A stretch of DNA of 64,000 nt from Paralithodes platypus (lineage: Eukaryota; Arthropoda; Malacostraca; Decapoda; Lithodidae). The DNA is taken from NCBI GenBank assembly GCA_032716605.1, contig CM064530.1, positions 9,417,267 through 9,481,266 of the forward strand. Direction: 5' to 3'. The notes beneath the pieces were generated by a model. The model worked only from the letters and a program-made list of their open reading frames with translations. It was not told the origin of the DNA and ran no database searches. Position 1 is the first letter of the stretch; each line of letters opens with the position of its first letter. Below, one piece after another: positions 1 to 11,020 of the stretch. Made by a program: the position numbers and the translations under genes.

Positions 1-13
1 AAAAAATCGAATT

Positions 14-146
14 CCTAAAACTCAAACTACTAGAGTACCGTAGTCTAATCGAGCTATTTTCACCATTTGGGAAGAGTCAACCAGGGAATAGGTGTGGATA
101 ATTACAACCCATTTGCTATAGCCCTTTTTTATTACAAAGGTTAGGG
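14..146 (+). repeat. Diverged copy of a TA-type MITE family interior
   Basis: The stretch with the core TTTGGGAAGAGTC, an AATAGGTGTGGA motif and a closing ATTACAAAGG is homologous to the interiors of the better preserved elements at 53477-53679, 53903-54106, 30332-30501 and 18563-18687. The terminal repeats are degraded and the window edge lies close by, so the boundaries are approximate. Confidence 0.6.
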
Positions 147-1382
147 GTCACAATATTTGCCCTTCCTATAATTAATGGACTATAGCATAAAGGAGATAAA
201 CGGAAAGAAATGTAGCCTATGTTCGCAAAATAGCCTATCCTAGTTAACACTAACGCATCCGACGTAAAGGCTCCGCTATCGCTCGCCCAGAATATTAAAT
301 CTATACTAGAATGTGGCGAATCGTCTTACCTAGTTAATGGGGTGAAACGTCTAATCTAGCTAATGGGGCGAAACGTCTCATAAACGCCAAACCAATGGGG
401 CGAAACAGGGGTGGCTCAAGAATACCACTCTAGGAATAGATAGGGTTCAGATAGATAGAATACAAGGGAATGTCAAGGGCTATCATGCATCGACTTCCCT
501 GAGTTAGGCTACATTAGAGATCCTATAGTAACAGAGATCGGCCACCCTCCGCCATCTTGGTGCCACTGGTGATATCCTGATAATCTCTAGAATGTCGCCT
601 AAAATGGCTCAAATCTCCAGAATATCGCTAGAAATCATGTATATGTAAAAATGTGCCACTAGATCGAAGTAAATAGGCTACCTCTAGTCTAGATCTAGCG
701 GGAAAGTAGCTAAATGGGCATCACTGATAACAAGGAATAGTACAATAGGTCTATATATATAGTCATACACCATTGAAAGGATTAGTAATCCCCCAGAAAA
801 GCCATAGACAAGGTTTCTTTCCGTTTATTTACAATACAACGAACTATTCCAGAATGTGATCACTTTCCCGCCAAAAACATCGATCCCAGAATGTTCTCGA
901 AATTCTTCAAAAAATGCTTTATCTAACTGCCTCACATTAATGATTATGTTACTATGGCACCTATGTTAAGTCTGTCTGGTATCTGTTAAAGAGTAGTATG
1001 CCAGAAATGAAGCCTATGGGCGTAAAATGTCGTTTAAATGCCTTGGCATGCAAGGAAATCGGCCTACAACCAAATATCTCAAATAGCACAATCGACGTTC
1101 CTGGGTCAGATTTGTATTAATTCCAGAGTTATAAATGTATCTTATTATAGTATGCCCTATAGAATTGCTCACTTTTAATCATAGGCCTATATTGTGAGTC
1201 TGTGTATTGTAGGCCTATATAAAATTCCCGTTTAGGCTCTCCATTCCCACCACAGACGAATGATTTAGCTTACATCATTACTACAATAATAAAACTATTA
1301 TTGATAATACTACAGTAATACTAATACTAATAATAATAATAATAATAATTATACATTAGTGTAGGCTCGTGTAATTTTCTAA
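147..1382. other. Non-coding stretch, no gene recognised
   Basis: I see no credible ORF here. Positions 335-405 hold three loose copies of a short motif (TAATGGGGCGAAACGTCT). A relative of it recurs at 13805-13870 as ATGGAGCGAAAGGTCT, so it is probably a dispersed repeat. Short TAA microsatellites sit near 1330-1350. Confidence 0.5.
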
Positions 1383-1495
1383 CCAATCAGCATCAAGGAT
1401 TTGACTCATTTGCATAATGCCACATATTAGCCAATCAGCAAACACGTCACGGAACCGAGGTTATAAATAGAGGAGGCTGGGCGGGAAACTCATTT
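1383..1495 (+). promoter_or_regulatory. RNA polymerase II promoter-like block
   Basis: CCAAT boxes lie at 1383-1387 and 1431-1435, both in the context CCAATCAGC. A perfect octamer ATTTGCAT lies at 1408-1415 and a TATAAATA box at 1462-1469, 27 bp after the second CCAAT. A start site would be expected near 1490-1497 (CTCATTTCGAC). The order and spacing are those of a strong vertebrate- or histone-type promoter. Downstream, a possible 5' splice site TAG|GTCAGT lies at 1533. No coding exon could be attached, so the transcript may be non-coding or its gene may lie elsewhere. Motifs are seen; promoter function is inference. Confidence 0.5.
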
Positions 1496-1647
1496 CGACA
1501 AGCGACAGCAGGGGGAGCGCGTCACTCCGTAGGTCAGTAATATAGGCCTCTTGTCATACAGGTACATCATATTTTGTAAAATCTGACGTACTTCATATGT
1601 TAAATAGGCCGATGTAGGCTATATGTAGTGATTGAGGTAGGCCTAAT

Positions 1648-2248
1648 CCGCCCTCAGACCATTCCGACTAGAAGATCCCGCCCGCTTTGCTAGGTCCTTC
1701 CCGCCCAAATGTGGGCGGGAAGAGCCAAACAATCATCCTTATGATCCTTCCTTGGCTGATTCCGCCCTCTTATAAGATTAGACCGTCCATTAAGTTAAGT
1801 TAAACAAAATCAAAATTAACTAGTTAAGATAAAGTTAATTGAGTTAACCGGTTAATCGGCAAAAAGTTAAGTATATATATATATATATATATACAGTATA
1901 ATATACTGTATATATATATATATATATATATACTTAACTTTTTGCCGATTATTATATGTTATATGTGTGTGTGTGTAATTTAATGATGTGTTTGAATCTA
2001 ATCGTCACTCATACACGCCAGGTTATAATGCAATCACGAATTTCAAGGTTACAGGCTTTTGCCTCTCACATTTGGGTAAGCTCAGCTGAGGTTGTGTGAA
2101 CCATACATATGGGCGGGACGGTCTAATCTTAGAGGGCGGAATCAGCCAAGGAAGGATTGATTGCTTGGCTCTTCCCGCCCACAACATTCGGGCGGAAAGG
2201 ACCTAGCTAAGCGGGCGGGATCTTCTAGTCGGAATGGTCTGAGGGCGG
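1648..2248. mobile_element. Foldback element with GC-rich arms and AT cruciform centre
   Basis: Arms at 1648-1788 and 2116-2248 are inverted copies with high identity. Both contain CTCAGACCATTCCGACTAG, a CCCGCCCGC block, an internal hairpin GCCCAAATGTGGGC (left) and GATTAGACCGTCC. Between them, 1856-1948 is a near-perfect palindrome: CGGCAAAAAGTTAAG, a TA run, then its mirror CTTAACTTTTTGCCG. I see no ORF and no clear target duplication. It is probably a non-autonomous foldback or MITE-like element. Confidence 0.75.
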
Positions 2249-3289
2249 GAAAGACCTGCTCCCTCTCGGACCTTGGTGGGAGCTTCCGTGCATTAATGAG
2301 TTACCAAATATGTAAATTTTAATTATTTATTTTCATTATTATTATTATTATTGAAATTGATTAAAACAACGATTATTTGAAATCAAATACCAATATTCCA
2401 AGAAATAACTCAGGACTAGTTTTTCATGAGTTCAACACGCACTCCTCTGAACACTAACTTCATGGATTTGACGCTTTGCATCTTTAGACTAGCATGGAAT
2501 GTTCATTTTATACATTAATTTGTATTTCATGAACTCTGGATGCTAAATAGAAGCGGCGATGAAGGAAAATCGTCAAAAAAAATATTACATCGCTAGCTTT
2601 CCCTCGCTGCGGTCTCCATTGTGAAACAAGCAACGGACAAAGCAAGGTGGGTGTGGGTTGGTGTCTATCCTGCAACCTTTCTTTTTCACATTCCAACTGC
2701 GCTTATTAACTTTTTATTGCGTTGCAAAGATATTTATACGTACAGTGTATATTATAATGTGTGACATGTGTGTTAAGTGCTACCATTATTACGTAAACGT
2801 AGGCCTATGCTTCTCAGGGCCCAAGTGCTTGATGAAGACGATGCCAGTAGCCTGCCATCTTGGCAACGTCGTGAACGCAGGAGCCAACTGTATCCCTGTA
2901 ACAATTTCTTCGTAGCGAATTCATGTTAGTTGTCGTTTCACCGTTAATTTTGGTTTTTACGGATGTTGGGTTATGTTGTAGATGCGTGTAGGCTATTGTA
3001 AGACGGCACCGAGGCTAATAAACACTAGGCTAGCTCGACTTGGGTAGGCTACTGGTGCATGCTAGAAGCTGCTAGGGCGGATTTTTGGTGAAGTTTACCA
3101 AATATTTTAGTGACATTGTCTAAGTTTTATCAATGTACTCGACACTTGTGACTAACCATGCACCAGCTGGCTTCCTTATTTTTCGACGATTTTCCAGATC
3201 CATTTCTGCCGTCGTTCATCTTACTGATTCTTACGGTCAGCGTGGATGCCTGGTGATTGATGCTGGATTTCGTGTAGCCGGTTATCTTG
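2249..3289. other. Non-coding stretch, no gene recognised
   Basis: ORFs of 60-85 codons are present but have no recognisable domain, no matching neighbours and overlap on both strands. A CTCGGACC/GGTGGGAGC GC-rich patch follows the foldback. ATT trinucleotide repeats lie at 2335-2352. Confidence 0.4.
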
Positions 3290-3500
3290 CAAACATTGAT
3301 GTAGACCTTGCCGACATTGATGCAGGTTTTGTCGAAATTTAACCTAGGCTATGCAGGTCTTTGCAGCATTCAACCTGCATTGATGTTGATGCAATGCTGG
3401 TCAGCATCGATGTTGATGCAGGTCTGGCCCGCATTGATATTGATGCAGGCCTGGCCAGCATTGATGTTGATGCAGGCCTGGCCAGCATTGATGTTGGAAC
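3290..3500 (+). repeat. 27-bp minisatellite, open in one frame
   Basis: The unit CAGCATTGATGTTGATGCAG plus GCCTGGC is repeated, best preserved in the last three copies (about 3400-3495). Because 27 is a multiple of three, a frame stays open and would read SIDVDAGLA repeatedly (3361-3558, 65 codons). Nothing else supports translation. Confidence 0.7.
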
Positions 3501-3562
3501 TAATAATGGAATACAGTATATTGGAATAGCTTCTTTGAATTCCTGCTTGGCCGACTGAGCTA

Positions 3563-3697
3563 TTTATTATTTAAATCTGGATATTGGTACCTTAGAATTA
3601 TGACAGCTGAGTATTTAAATCTGGATATTGGTACCTTAGAATTACGACAGTAGGGTATTTAATTCTGTATATTGGTACCTTAGAATTATGACAGTAG
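3563..3697 (+). repeat. 46-bp tandem repeat, three copies
   Basis: Three adjacent copies of a unit containing ATATTGGTACCTTAGAATTA followed by GACAG differ by a few substitutions. I see no coding signal. Confidence 0.8.
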
Positions 3698-3991
3698 GGA
3701 AGTGGAGATAATACACATTTGCAAAGGAAAGCAAGCAATATCAGATTACTAATCCTCAGTAGGCTACTAATTGATATTTATGGACTAGCCTAAGTAAAAA
3801 AAGGACTGCCACAAAAAGCAAGAGGCATGTACAGGAAATGGGTTGGTTGTATTAGAGAGTGCAGTCACTAGGCTAGATTTTTTTAAACATTTTGCCACTA
3901 TTGCATAATATACAGTCTATGTAGTAGAACAATAATGTCATTATTAGAGGTTGTGTAGAATGTCTTATCTAAACATTTCTTTCTTTTTCAG

Positions 3992-4081
3992 GATGGTGAA
4001 GCAGCCTTGACACTTGAGGAATGTGGAGCAGCCTTGATACACCAGCGCTGGAGCTTCCTTGTGATAGCGTTAGTGGTGTAA
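3992..4081 (+). other. Candidate exon after a strong 3' splice site
   Basis: A pyrimidine tract TTTCTTTCTTTTTCAG ends at 3991. The following 30 codons are open and end in TAA at 4079-4081 (DGEAALTLEECGAALIHQRW and so on). The peptide contains an internal near-repeat (GEAALTLEE / CGAALIHQ). I do not recognise it. It could be the last coding exon of a gene, part of a non-coding RNA, or chance. Confidence 0.25.
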
Positions 4082-4179
4082 CTTTTATTTTTGTGCCTAA
4101 CCAGATATCATACTAGGATGTTGTTAGGAGATTTGACTTGGTTAATATGTATTGTATATGTACTGTATGTGTATAATCA

Positions 4180-4450
4180 GGCACATACCCCATAGCTGGG
4201 GGTGGCCGACTCAAGACAGAGCCCAAACAGAAACATTTAAAGTTCCAATTCTTAAGAGTCTGGGACCACTGGCGTGTTCTCTCGCCCCCTTACTTTGTCT
4301 TGTGTAGTAGGTGAATTGTACAAGGGGAGGAGGATTCCTAGCCTCCTGACCCCAGAAGGAAAAGAGACTTTGTTTATCTATCTCAGGGCCATTCTTATTT
4401 TTTTTTGTTCCTGGGGGTGGCCGACTTGAGACAGCCCGAACAAGGATAAC
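4180..4450. repeat. Dispersed repeat with GGGGGTGGCCGACT motif, two copies
   Basis: The motif GGGGGTGGCCGACTCAAGAC occurs at about 4198 and again at about 4414 with ACTTGAGACAGCCCGAAC after it. Related copies are near 14208 (plus strand) and 26765-26785 (opposite orientation). A matching GAGCCCGAACAGGGACAT lies at 26406. This is a SINE-like dispersed sequence of unknown class. Confidence 0.5.
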
Positions 4451-4869
4451 ATAACACAATAATAAAATAATGAACACACACAAACAAAACAAATTCACAC
4501 ACATCTAGATCACTTGGTTAATAAGATTGGTTATTACACAATCTTAGAGGTGATTAACCTAGTTATTCACCCAATTTACCTTTACCCCATGAGGCAGGTT
4601 GTAGGACATGTTGAAGAAAGAACAGGCCTTAGAATACACCAGCTTTCTTAGGATAGAAATTACAGTAGATAGATTGGGAAATAAAGCTGGTATAGTTTTT
4701 AGGTTCATTAATAGCGGTATTGGCCATCTTTGGGGTAAGGTGTTTGTAGATTTGCTTAGAAGAATGGGTCAGCTTAAATGCTGTGTGTAAATTGAGATTA
4801 ACACTAGGTAGTACTTTTAAAGATTAGACTTACTATATAAGCACTGGATTTTTTTTTCTAACCTTCAAC
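4451..4869. other. Non-coding stretch, no gene recognised
   Basis: AT-rich sequence. The only ORF (4608-4790, 60 codons) shows no domain. Confidence 0.4.
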
Positions 4870-4952
4870 GATGGAGAAGCCACGGGAAATGCAGCCTGCA
4901 GCTACAGGATACTGTAAAAGATAAGCGACCAAGAAGAGCTTACAGTAAGAAG
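4870..4952 (+). other. Candidate exon before a strong 5' splice site
   Basis: A branch-like CTAAC and a T tract precede 4870, and AAG|GTAAGG at 4953 matches the donor consensus closely. The reading frame opened by ATG closes after about 15 codons. If real it is probably non-coding or untranslated. It could belong with the exon-like block at 3992-4081. Confidence 0.25.
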
Positions 4953-4961
4953 GTAAGGGAG

Positions 4962-5248
4962 TTCTTCTAAAGGTGGTGTCACACGTTCACCTCTTATCAG
5001 ATAATCTTTAGCATAGTTTGGTTTCCGTTCAATTTTATCAAATTATTTTGGGTTTTTGGGAAATGTATTCAGTGTTTCAAAGGGTCTGCTCGTATTTTTT
5101 TTTCTTTAAAAAAAATATATTTAGTGTTTGAAGGGGTCTGTTCCTGATTTTAAGGTACATAATTAATTTCTAAATGGGAATAACGGCCTACTCTTTAGTG
5201 TAGCTAATATCAGACACTAGGTCTCATGTGACACCACCTTTAGAAGAA
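4962..5248. mobile_element. MITE with 23-bp terminal inverted repeats
   Basis: The left end TTCTTCTAAAGGTGGTGTCA and the right end TGACACCACCTTTAGAAGAA are inverted copies; the match continues three or four bases further inward. The 287-bp interior has no ORF. I could not define a target duplication, so the superfamily is open. Confidence 0.7.
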
Positions 5249-5268
5249 AAGAGGTAACTACACTAATT

Positions 5269-5635
5269 CAGGGTGTCAAACCAGAGACATTTTCCTTGCT
5301 CATGTAGTGATGTACACCCTAGGTGGTGGTTTTGTATTCTTTCATTTAAATTTTTTATTTTATAGCGTTCTTTCCGCAGCGATTTTGATAGTCTTCCCTG
5401 TTTTCGCTTGTTTATTTTGCAAGTTTTACATTATAAGTGCTTATTAGTCATTGTTACTAAACATACAGAGAAAAATTTATGCTTCACAGTTCTTAACGTC
5501 CTTGGAAGTGATATGTTCAAAATAAAGCAAAACATATATATTTTTGCTATATTTCTCGTTCAAAATAAAACAAATCGTGTACATTTTTGCTGTATTTCTC
5601 ATTCATTCCATTCTTAACCCTGGTTTGACACCCTG
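5269..5635 (+). mobile_element. hAT-like non-autonomous element
   Basis: The left end CAGGGTGTCAAACC and the right end GGTTTGACACCCTG are inverted copies of the CAGGG(N)GTC type known from hAT transposons. A 7-bp ACTAATT flanks both sides (5262-5268 and 5637-5643, one extra G at the right), close to the 8-bp duplication of that superfamily. There is no transposase. The interior (ATGTAGTGATGTACACCCTA; TTTCCGCAGC; TTATTTTGCAAGTTTTACAT) recurs inverted at about 22590-22850 and in part at 33255-33390. Confidence 0.65.
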
Positions 5636-5900
5636 GACTAATTTTAAGAATATTTAGAATTTTTAGTCTAGATATTTTGCCTATTTTTATTACTGGTTGG
5701 GCACTATGTACTTTATATGTATTAACCCTTTCACTACGTACCTCAATCATAATTTATTTTTTGGATTCAGGAGACTTCAGTTTGAAATTTTTAAAATCAT
5801 TCTTCATTTACTGTTAATTTCAGTTCTTTCCAAGATTTAAATTCACATGCTTATTTAAATTTAACTTCACCTAGATGCCAAGTAAGAATAGTCTTGTTAA

Positions 5901-6108
5901 CCCTTACTGCACCGGTGACGTCCTTTTTTATTATATTCCGGCTATTTTTAGGCAATTTTATTCAGCTTAGGAAGGACCTCTAGCAATAATATGGTTTCAT
6001 ACTACCTCAATCAACCCCGTAAACTACCACAGATCCTTCCTAAGCTGCATAATATCGTCTAATTATATCTAGAATAAAAGGTAACACACGTCACTGGTAC
6101 TCAAAGGG
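5901..6108 (+). mobile_element. TTAA MITE, array unit 1
   Basis: TTAA flanks lie at 5897-5900 and 6109-6112. The left end is CCCTTACTGCACCGGTGACG. The right end, read inward, is CCCTTTGAGTACCAGTGACG. TTAA duplication and CCCT-type ends are the piggyBac hallmark. No ORF. Confidence 0.8.
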
Positions 6109-6792
6109 TTAAGTATATTTTAATTCAACTGTAGACAAGTTGGTTAAAAGTTATTGTACTGAAAGGGATATTATGTGACTAATAGTTTCTTGACACAATT
6201 TAAGATTGCCTTTAATAATCCTAGACGATCTTTCCCTAATCATCATTCACAGTTTGATTATATAAGTTGCTACTAAATTTATATTTATTTCTCTACATGA
6301 TTTAAATTATTTTACTTCGATTATATAAATTGCTACTAAATTTATAGTTTTTTCTCAACATAATTTAATTTTTTGACCGATTTTATAAGTTGCTACTAAA
6401 TTTAGTTTTTTCTCAACATGATTTAAATGTTCTCATTTAATTTACTGTTTAGTAATTAAAAGTTGCTACAGAGTTTTAAGAATTTTAATTGAATACCGGT
6501 AATTCTTACATAAGTGTCAAGAACCTTTGTATGTATGTAAAAAATGTGTATGTAAACAAATATGCATTATGTACTTATTATGTATTAACCCTTTCAGTAC
6601 TACCACAATAATTTTAAAAGCCTTTTATATTTGTATTTATTTTTTGGATTCAGTAGACTTCCGTTAGATTTAAAAACATTCTAGTTGATATTAAATTTAC
6701 TGCCAATTGTTTTTGTTTTTAAGATTTATATTCACATTATGCTTATTTAAATTTAACTTCACCTAGATGCCAAGTAAGAATAGTCCTGTTAA

Positions 6793-7000
6793 CCCTTACT
6801 GTACCGGTGACGTCCTTTTTTATTATATTCCGGCAACAATTAGGCAATTTTATTGAGCTTGGGAAGGACCTCTTGCAATAATAAGGCTTCATACTACCTC
6901 AATCAACCCCGTAAACTACCACAGATCCTTCCTAAGCTGCATAATATCGTCTAATTATAGCTAGAACAAAAGGTAACACACGTCGCTGGTACTCAAAGGG
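6793..7000 (+). mobile_element. TTAA MITE, array unit 2
   Basis: TTAA at 6789-6792 and 7001-7004. Ends are CCCTTACTGTACCGGTGACG and, inverted, CCCTTTGAGTACCAGCGACG. Length 208 bp, as in unit 1. Confidence 0.8.
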
Positions 7001-7569
7001 TTAAGTATATTTTAATTCAACTGTAGACAAGTTGGTTAAAATGTATTGTACTGAAAGGGTATATTATGTGACTGCAATAGTTTCTTGACACAATTTAAGA
7101 TTGCCTTTAATAATCCTAGACGATCTTGCCCTAATCATCATTCACAGTTTTATTATATAAGTTGCTACTAAATCCATAGTGTTTTTTCTACATGATTTAA
7201 ATTTTTTGACTGTTCGATTATATAAGTTGCTACTAAATTTATAGTTTTTTCTGAACATATTCGATTATATAAGTTGCTACTAAATTCATAGTGTTTTCTC
7301 TACATGATTTAAAATGTCTTTCATTTAATTTACTGTTTAGTAATTAAGAGTTGCTACAATACAAAGTTTTAAGAATTTTAATTAAATACTGGGTAATTCT
7401 TACATAAGTGTCAAGAACCTTTGTATGTATGTAAACACATATGCACTATGTACTTACTATGTATTAACCCTTTCAGTACTACCTCAATAAATGTAAAAGC
7501 CTTATAATTTAATTTTTTGGATTCAGTAGACTTCGTTTTTTTTTTTTTTTTTTTTTTTTTAAATTCTAG

Positions 7570-8382
7570 TAAAAATTAGACTGTGTGGCGGTCATTTATT
7601 CATATTTTTTCACCAACCAACTTTACTTCTAAATTCAATTAATGAAATCAATAAATACATGTGGCACTCCAAGGACTCGAACCGAGGATACTCACACCGA
7701 AATTCCGCGCATTTATGCATTACGCTATCAAGACAGTTAAATAATTATGCCATGGTGTCTAGATTTTTTTTTTTTTTTTTTTTTTTTCCCTATTATGTAG
7801 CGCCTGATAAGAACAGATATGTAGCGCTTGCCTGATCAGAACAGATTAGTAGCACCTGATATGAACAGATATATATACGGTAGCACCTGATAAGAACAGA
7901 TATGCTGGTGTCCAATGGTGTCCAATAAATAATTATCACCAGCCTGAATTTGATTCCCGGATCAGGATGGGGTCAATAGCTCGCCTCGGTAAGTATGGTA
8001 TGATATAGAATAATACCCGGGTGGCGGCGCAGGATTCGGTTGTGCTTGAGGCCGACCGAGACCTATAATTTATTGCAGTTAACTTTGAATCCCGTCGCAC
8101 GCCTATGAGAGCTCTCCAGACGGCCCCAATGATCTCGGTCTGTGATACGCCCTGGAACACACGAATCAAATATAGGCCTGGTGGTTTATTTGTCTTGCCT
8201 TTAGTTTTGGATGCCGAGGAAATTTATACACTGTAAATTACCACCTGTGTTAACTGTCTTGATAGCGTAATGCATAGTGCGCGGAATTTCGATGAGAGTA
8301 TCCTGGGTTCGAGTCCTCGGAGTGCCACATGTATTTGTTGATTTCATTAATTGAGTTTAGATGTGAAGTTGGTTGGTGTAAA
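7570..8382. mobile_element. Foldback insertion with inverted tRNA-like arms, copy 1
   Basis: TCTAG at 7565-7569 and 8383-8387 flanks an 813-bp insertion that is absent from units 1, 2 and 6. Its arms are inverted copies about 135 bp long: ACCAACCAACTTTACTTC near the left end and its complement near the right. Each arm holds a tRNA-like head, minus strand 7661-7737 and plus strand 8252-8328, with a B-box GGTTCGAGTCC and an A-box-like GATAGCGTAATGC. The centre has four copies of GTAGCRCCTGATAAGAACAG (7797-7905) and a GC-richer block (7936-8169, 77 open codons on the minus strand, no known domain). It is either two divergently placed SINEs or a true foldback element. Confidence 0.75.
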
Positions 8383-8497
8383 TCTAGTTGATAGTAAATT
8401 TACTGCCAATTTCCATTTGTTTTTAAAGATTTATGTTCACATTATGCTTGTTTAAATTTAACTTCACCTAGATTCCAAGTGAGAATAGTCCTGTTAA

Positions 8498-8705
8498 CCC
8501 ATACTGTACCGGTGACGTCCTTTTTTATTATATTCCGGCAACAATTAGGCAATTTTATCGAGCTTGGGAAGGACCTCTAGCAATAATAAGGCTTCATACT
8601 ATCTCAATCAACCCCCTAAACTACCACAGATCCTTCCTAAGCTGCATAATATAGTCTAATTATAGCTAGAATAAAAGGTAACACACGTCGCTGGTACTCA
8701 AAGGG
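8498..8705 (+). mobile_element. TTAA MITE, array unit 3
   Basis: TTAA at 8494-8497 and 8706-8709. Left end reads CCCATACTGTACC, a change shared with units 4 and 5 only, which supports their common recent origin. Confidence 0.8.
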
Positions 8706-9259
8706 TTAAGTATATTTTAATTCAACTGTAGACAAGTTGGTTAAAATGTATTGTACTGAAAGGCTTTATTATGTGACTGCAATAGTTTCTCGACACAATT
8801 TAAGATTGCCTTTAATAATCCTAGACGATCTTGCCCTAATCATCATTCACTGTTTGATTATATAAGTTGCTACTAAATTTAGTTTTTTCTCTACACGATT
8901 TAATTTTTTTGACTTCGATTATATAAGTTGCTACTAAATTTATATTTTTTTCTCAACATGATTTAAATTTTCTTTCTATTTAAATTACTGTTTAGTAATT
9001 AGGAGTTGCTACAACGTTTTAAGAATTTTAATTAAATACCGGGTAGTAATTAGGAGTTGCTACAACGTTTTAAGAATTTTAATTAAATACCGGGTAATTC
9101 TTACATAAGTGTCAAGAACCTTTGTATGTATGTATGTAAAACATTACTATGTATGTAAAAAAATATGCACTATGTACTTAATATGTATTAACCCTTTCAG
9201 TACTACCTCAATAAATGTAAAAGCCTTATAATTTAATTTTTTGGATTCAGTAGACTTCG

Positions 9260-9291
<32 letters not shown>

Positions 9292-9295
9292 CTAG

Positions 9296-10109
9296 TAAAA
9301 ATTAGACTGTGTGGCGGTCATTTATTCATATTTTTTCACCAACCAACTTTACTTCTAAATTCAATTAATGAAATCAATAAATACATGTGGCACTCCAAGG
9401 ACTCGAACCGAGGATACTCACACCGAAATTCCGCGCATTTATGCATTACGCTATCAAGACAGTTAAATAATTATGCCAAGGTGTCTAGATTTTTTTTTTT
9501 TTTTTTTTTTTTCCCTATTATGTAGCGCCTGATAAGAACAGATATGTAGCGCTTGCCTGATCAGAACAGATTAGTAGCACCTGATATGAACAGATATATA
9601 TATACGGTAGCACCTGATAAGAACAGATATGCTGGTGTCCAATGGTGTCCAATAAATAATTATCACCAGCCTGAATTTGATTCCCGGATCAGGATGGGGT
9701 CAATAGCTCGCCTCGGTAAGTATGGTATGATATAGAATAATACCCGGGTGGCGGCGCAGGATTCGGTTGTGCTTGAGGCCGACCGAGACCTATAATTTAT
9801 TGCAGTTAACTTTGAATCCCGTCGCACGCCTATGAGAGCTCTCCAGACGGCCCCAATGATCTCGGTCTGTGATACGCCCTGGAACACACGAATCAAATAT
9901 AGGCCTGGTGGTTTATTTGTCTTGCCTTTAGTTTTGGATGCCGAGGAAATTTATACACTGTAAATTACCACCTGTGTTAACTGTCTTGATAGCGTAATGC
10001 ATAGTGCGCGGAATTTCGATGAGAGTATCCTGGGTTCGAGTCCTCGGAGTGCCACATGTATTTGTTGATTTCATTAATTGAGTTTAGATGTGAAGTTGGT
10101 TGGTGTAAA
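9296..10109. mobile_element. Foldback insertion with inverted tRNA-like arms, copy 2
   Basis: TCTAG at 9291-9295 and 10110-10114. tRNA-like heads at 9387-9463 (minus) and 9979-10055 (plus). Nearly identical to copy 1, including the 77-codon minus-strand frame at 9663-9896. Identity here reflects duplication of the whole unit, so conservation of that frame is not evidence for a gene. Confidence 0.75.
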
Positions 10110-10223
10110 TCTAGTTGATAGTAAATTTACTGCCAATTTCCATTTTTGTTAAAGATTTATGTTCACATTATGCTTGTTTAAATTTAACTTCACCTAGATT
10201 CCAAGTGAGAATAGTCCTGTTAA

Positions 10224-10431
10224 CCCATACTGTACCGGTGACGTCCTTTTTTATTATATTCCGGCAACAATTAGGCAATTTTATCGAGCTTGGGAAGGAC
10301 CTCTAGCAATAATAAGGCTTCATACTATCTCAATCAAACCCTTAATCTACCACAGATCCTTCCTAAGCTGCATAATATAGTCTAATTATAGCTAGAATAA
10401 AAGGTAACACACGTCGCTGGTACTCAAAGGG
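10224..10431 (+). mobile_element. TTAA MITE, array unit 4
   Basis: TTAA at 10220-10223 and 10432-10435, 208 bp. It differs from unit 3 by a few substitutions (for example CAAACCCTTAATC in place of CAACCCCCTAAAC). Confidence 0.8.
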
Positions 10432-10985
10432 TTAAGTATATTTTAATTCAACTGTAGACAAGTTGGTTAAAATGTATTGTACTGAAAGGCTTTATTATGT
10501 GACTGCAATAGTTTCTCGACACAATTTAAGATTGCCTTTAATAATCCTAGACGATCTTGCCCTAATCATCATTCACTGTTTGATTATATAAGTTGCTACT
10601 AAATTTAGTTTTTTCTCTACACGATTTAATTTTTTTGACTTCGATTATATAAGTTGCTACTAAATTTATATTTTTTTCTCAACATGATTTAAATTTTCTT
10701 TCTATTTAAATTACTGTTTAGTAATTAGGAGTTGCTACAACGTTTTAAGAATTTTTAATTAAATACCGGGTAGTAATTAGGAGTTGCTACAACGTTTTAA
10801 GAATTTTAATTAAATACCGGGTAATTCTTACATAAGTGTCAAGAACCTTTGTATGTATGTATGTAAAACATTACTATGTATGTAAAAAATATGCACTATG
10901 TACTTAATATGTATTAACCCTTTCAGTACTACCTCAATAAATGTAAAAGCCTTATAATTTAATTTTTTGGATTCAGTAGACTTCG

Positions 10986-11016
<31 letters not shown>

Positions 11017-11020
11017 CTAG

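Noticed and set aside
7661..7737. Functional tRNA gene in the foldback arms
   Set aside because: Occurs six times as inverted arms, with no proper acceptor stem; SINE-type head.
7936..8169. 77-codon minus-strand ORF conserved in three copies (also 9663-9896, 11388-11621)
   Set aside because: The whole 1725-bp unit is duplicated with near identity, so conservation is not evidence of coding. No domain or start context.
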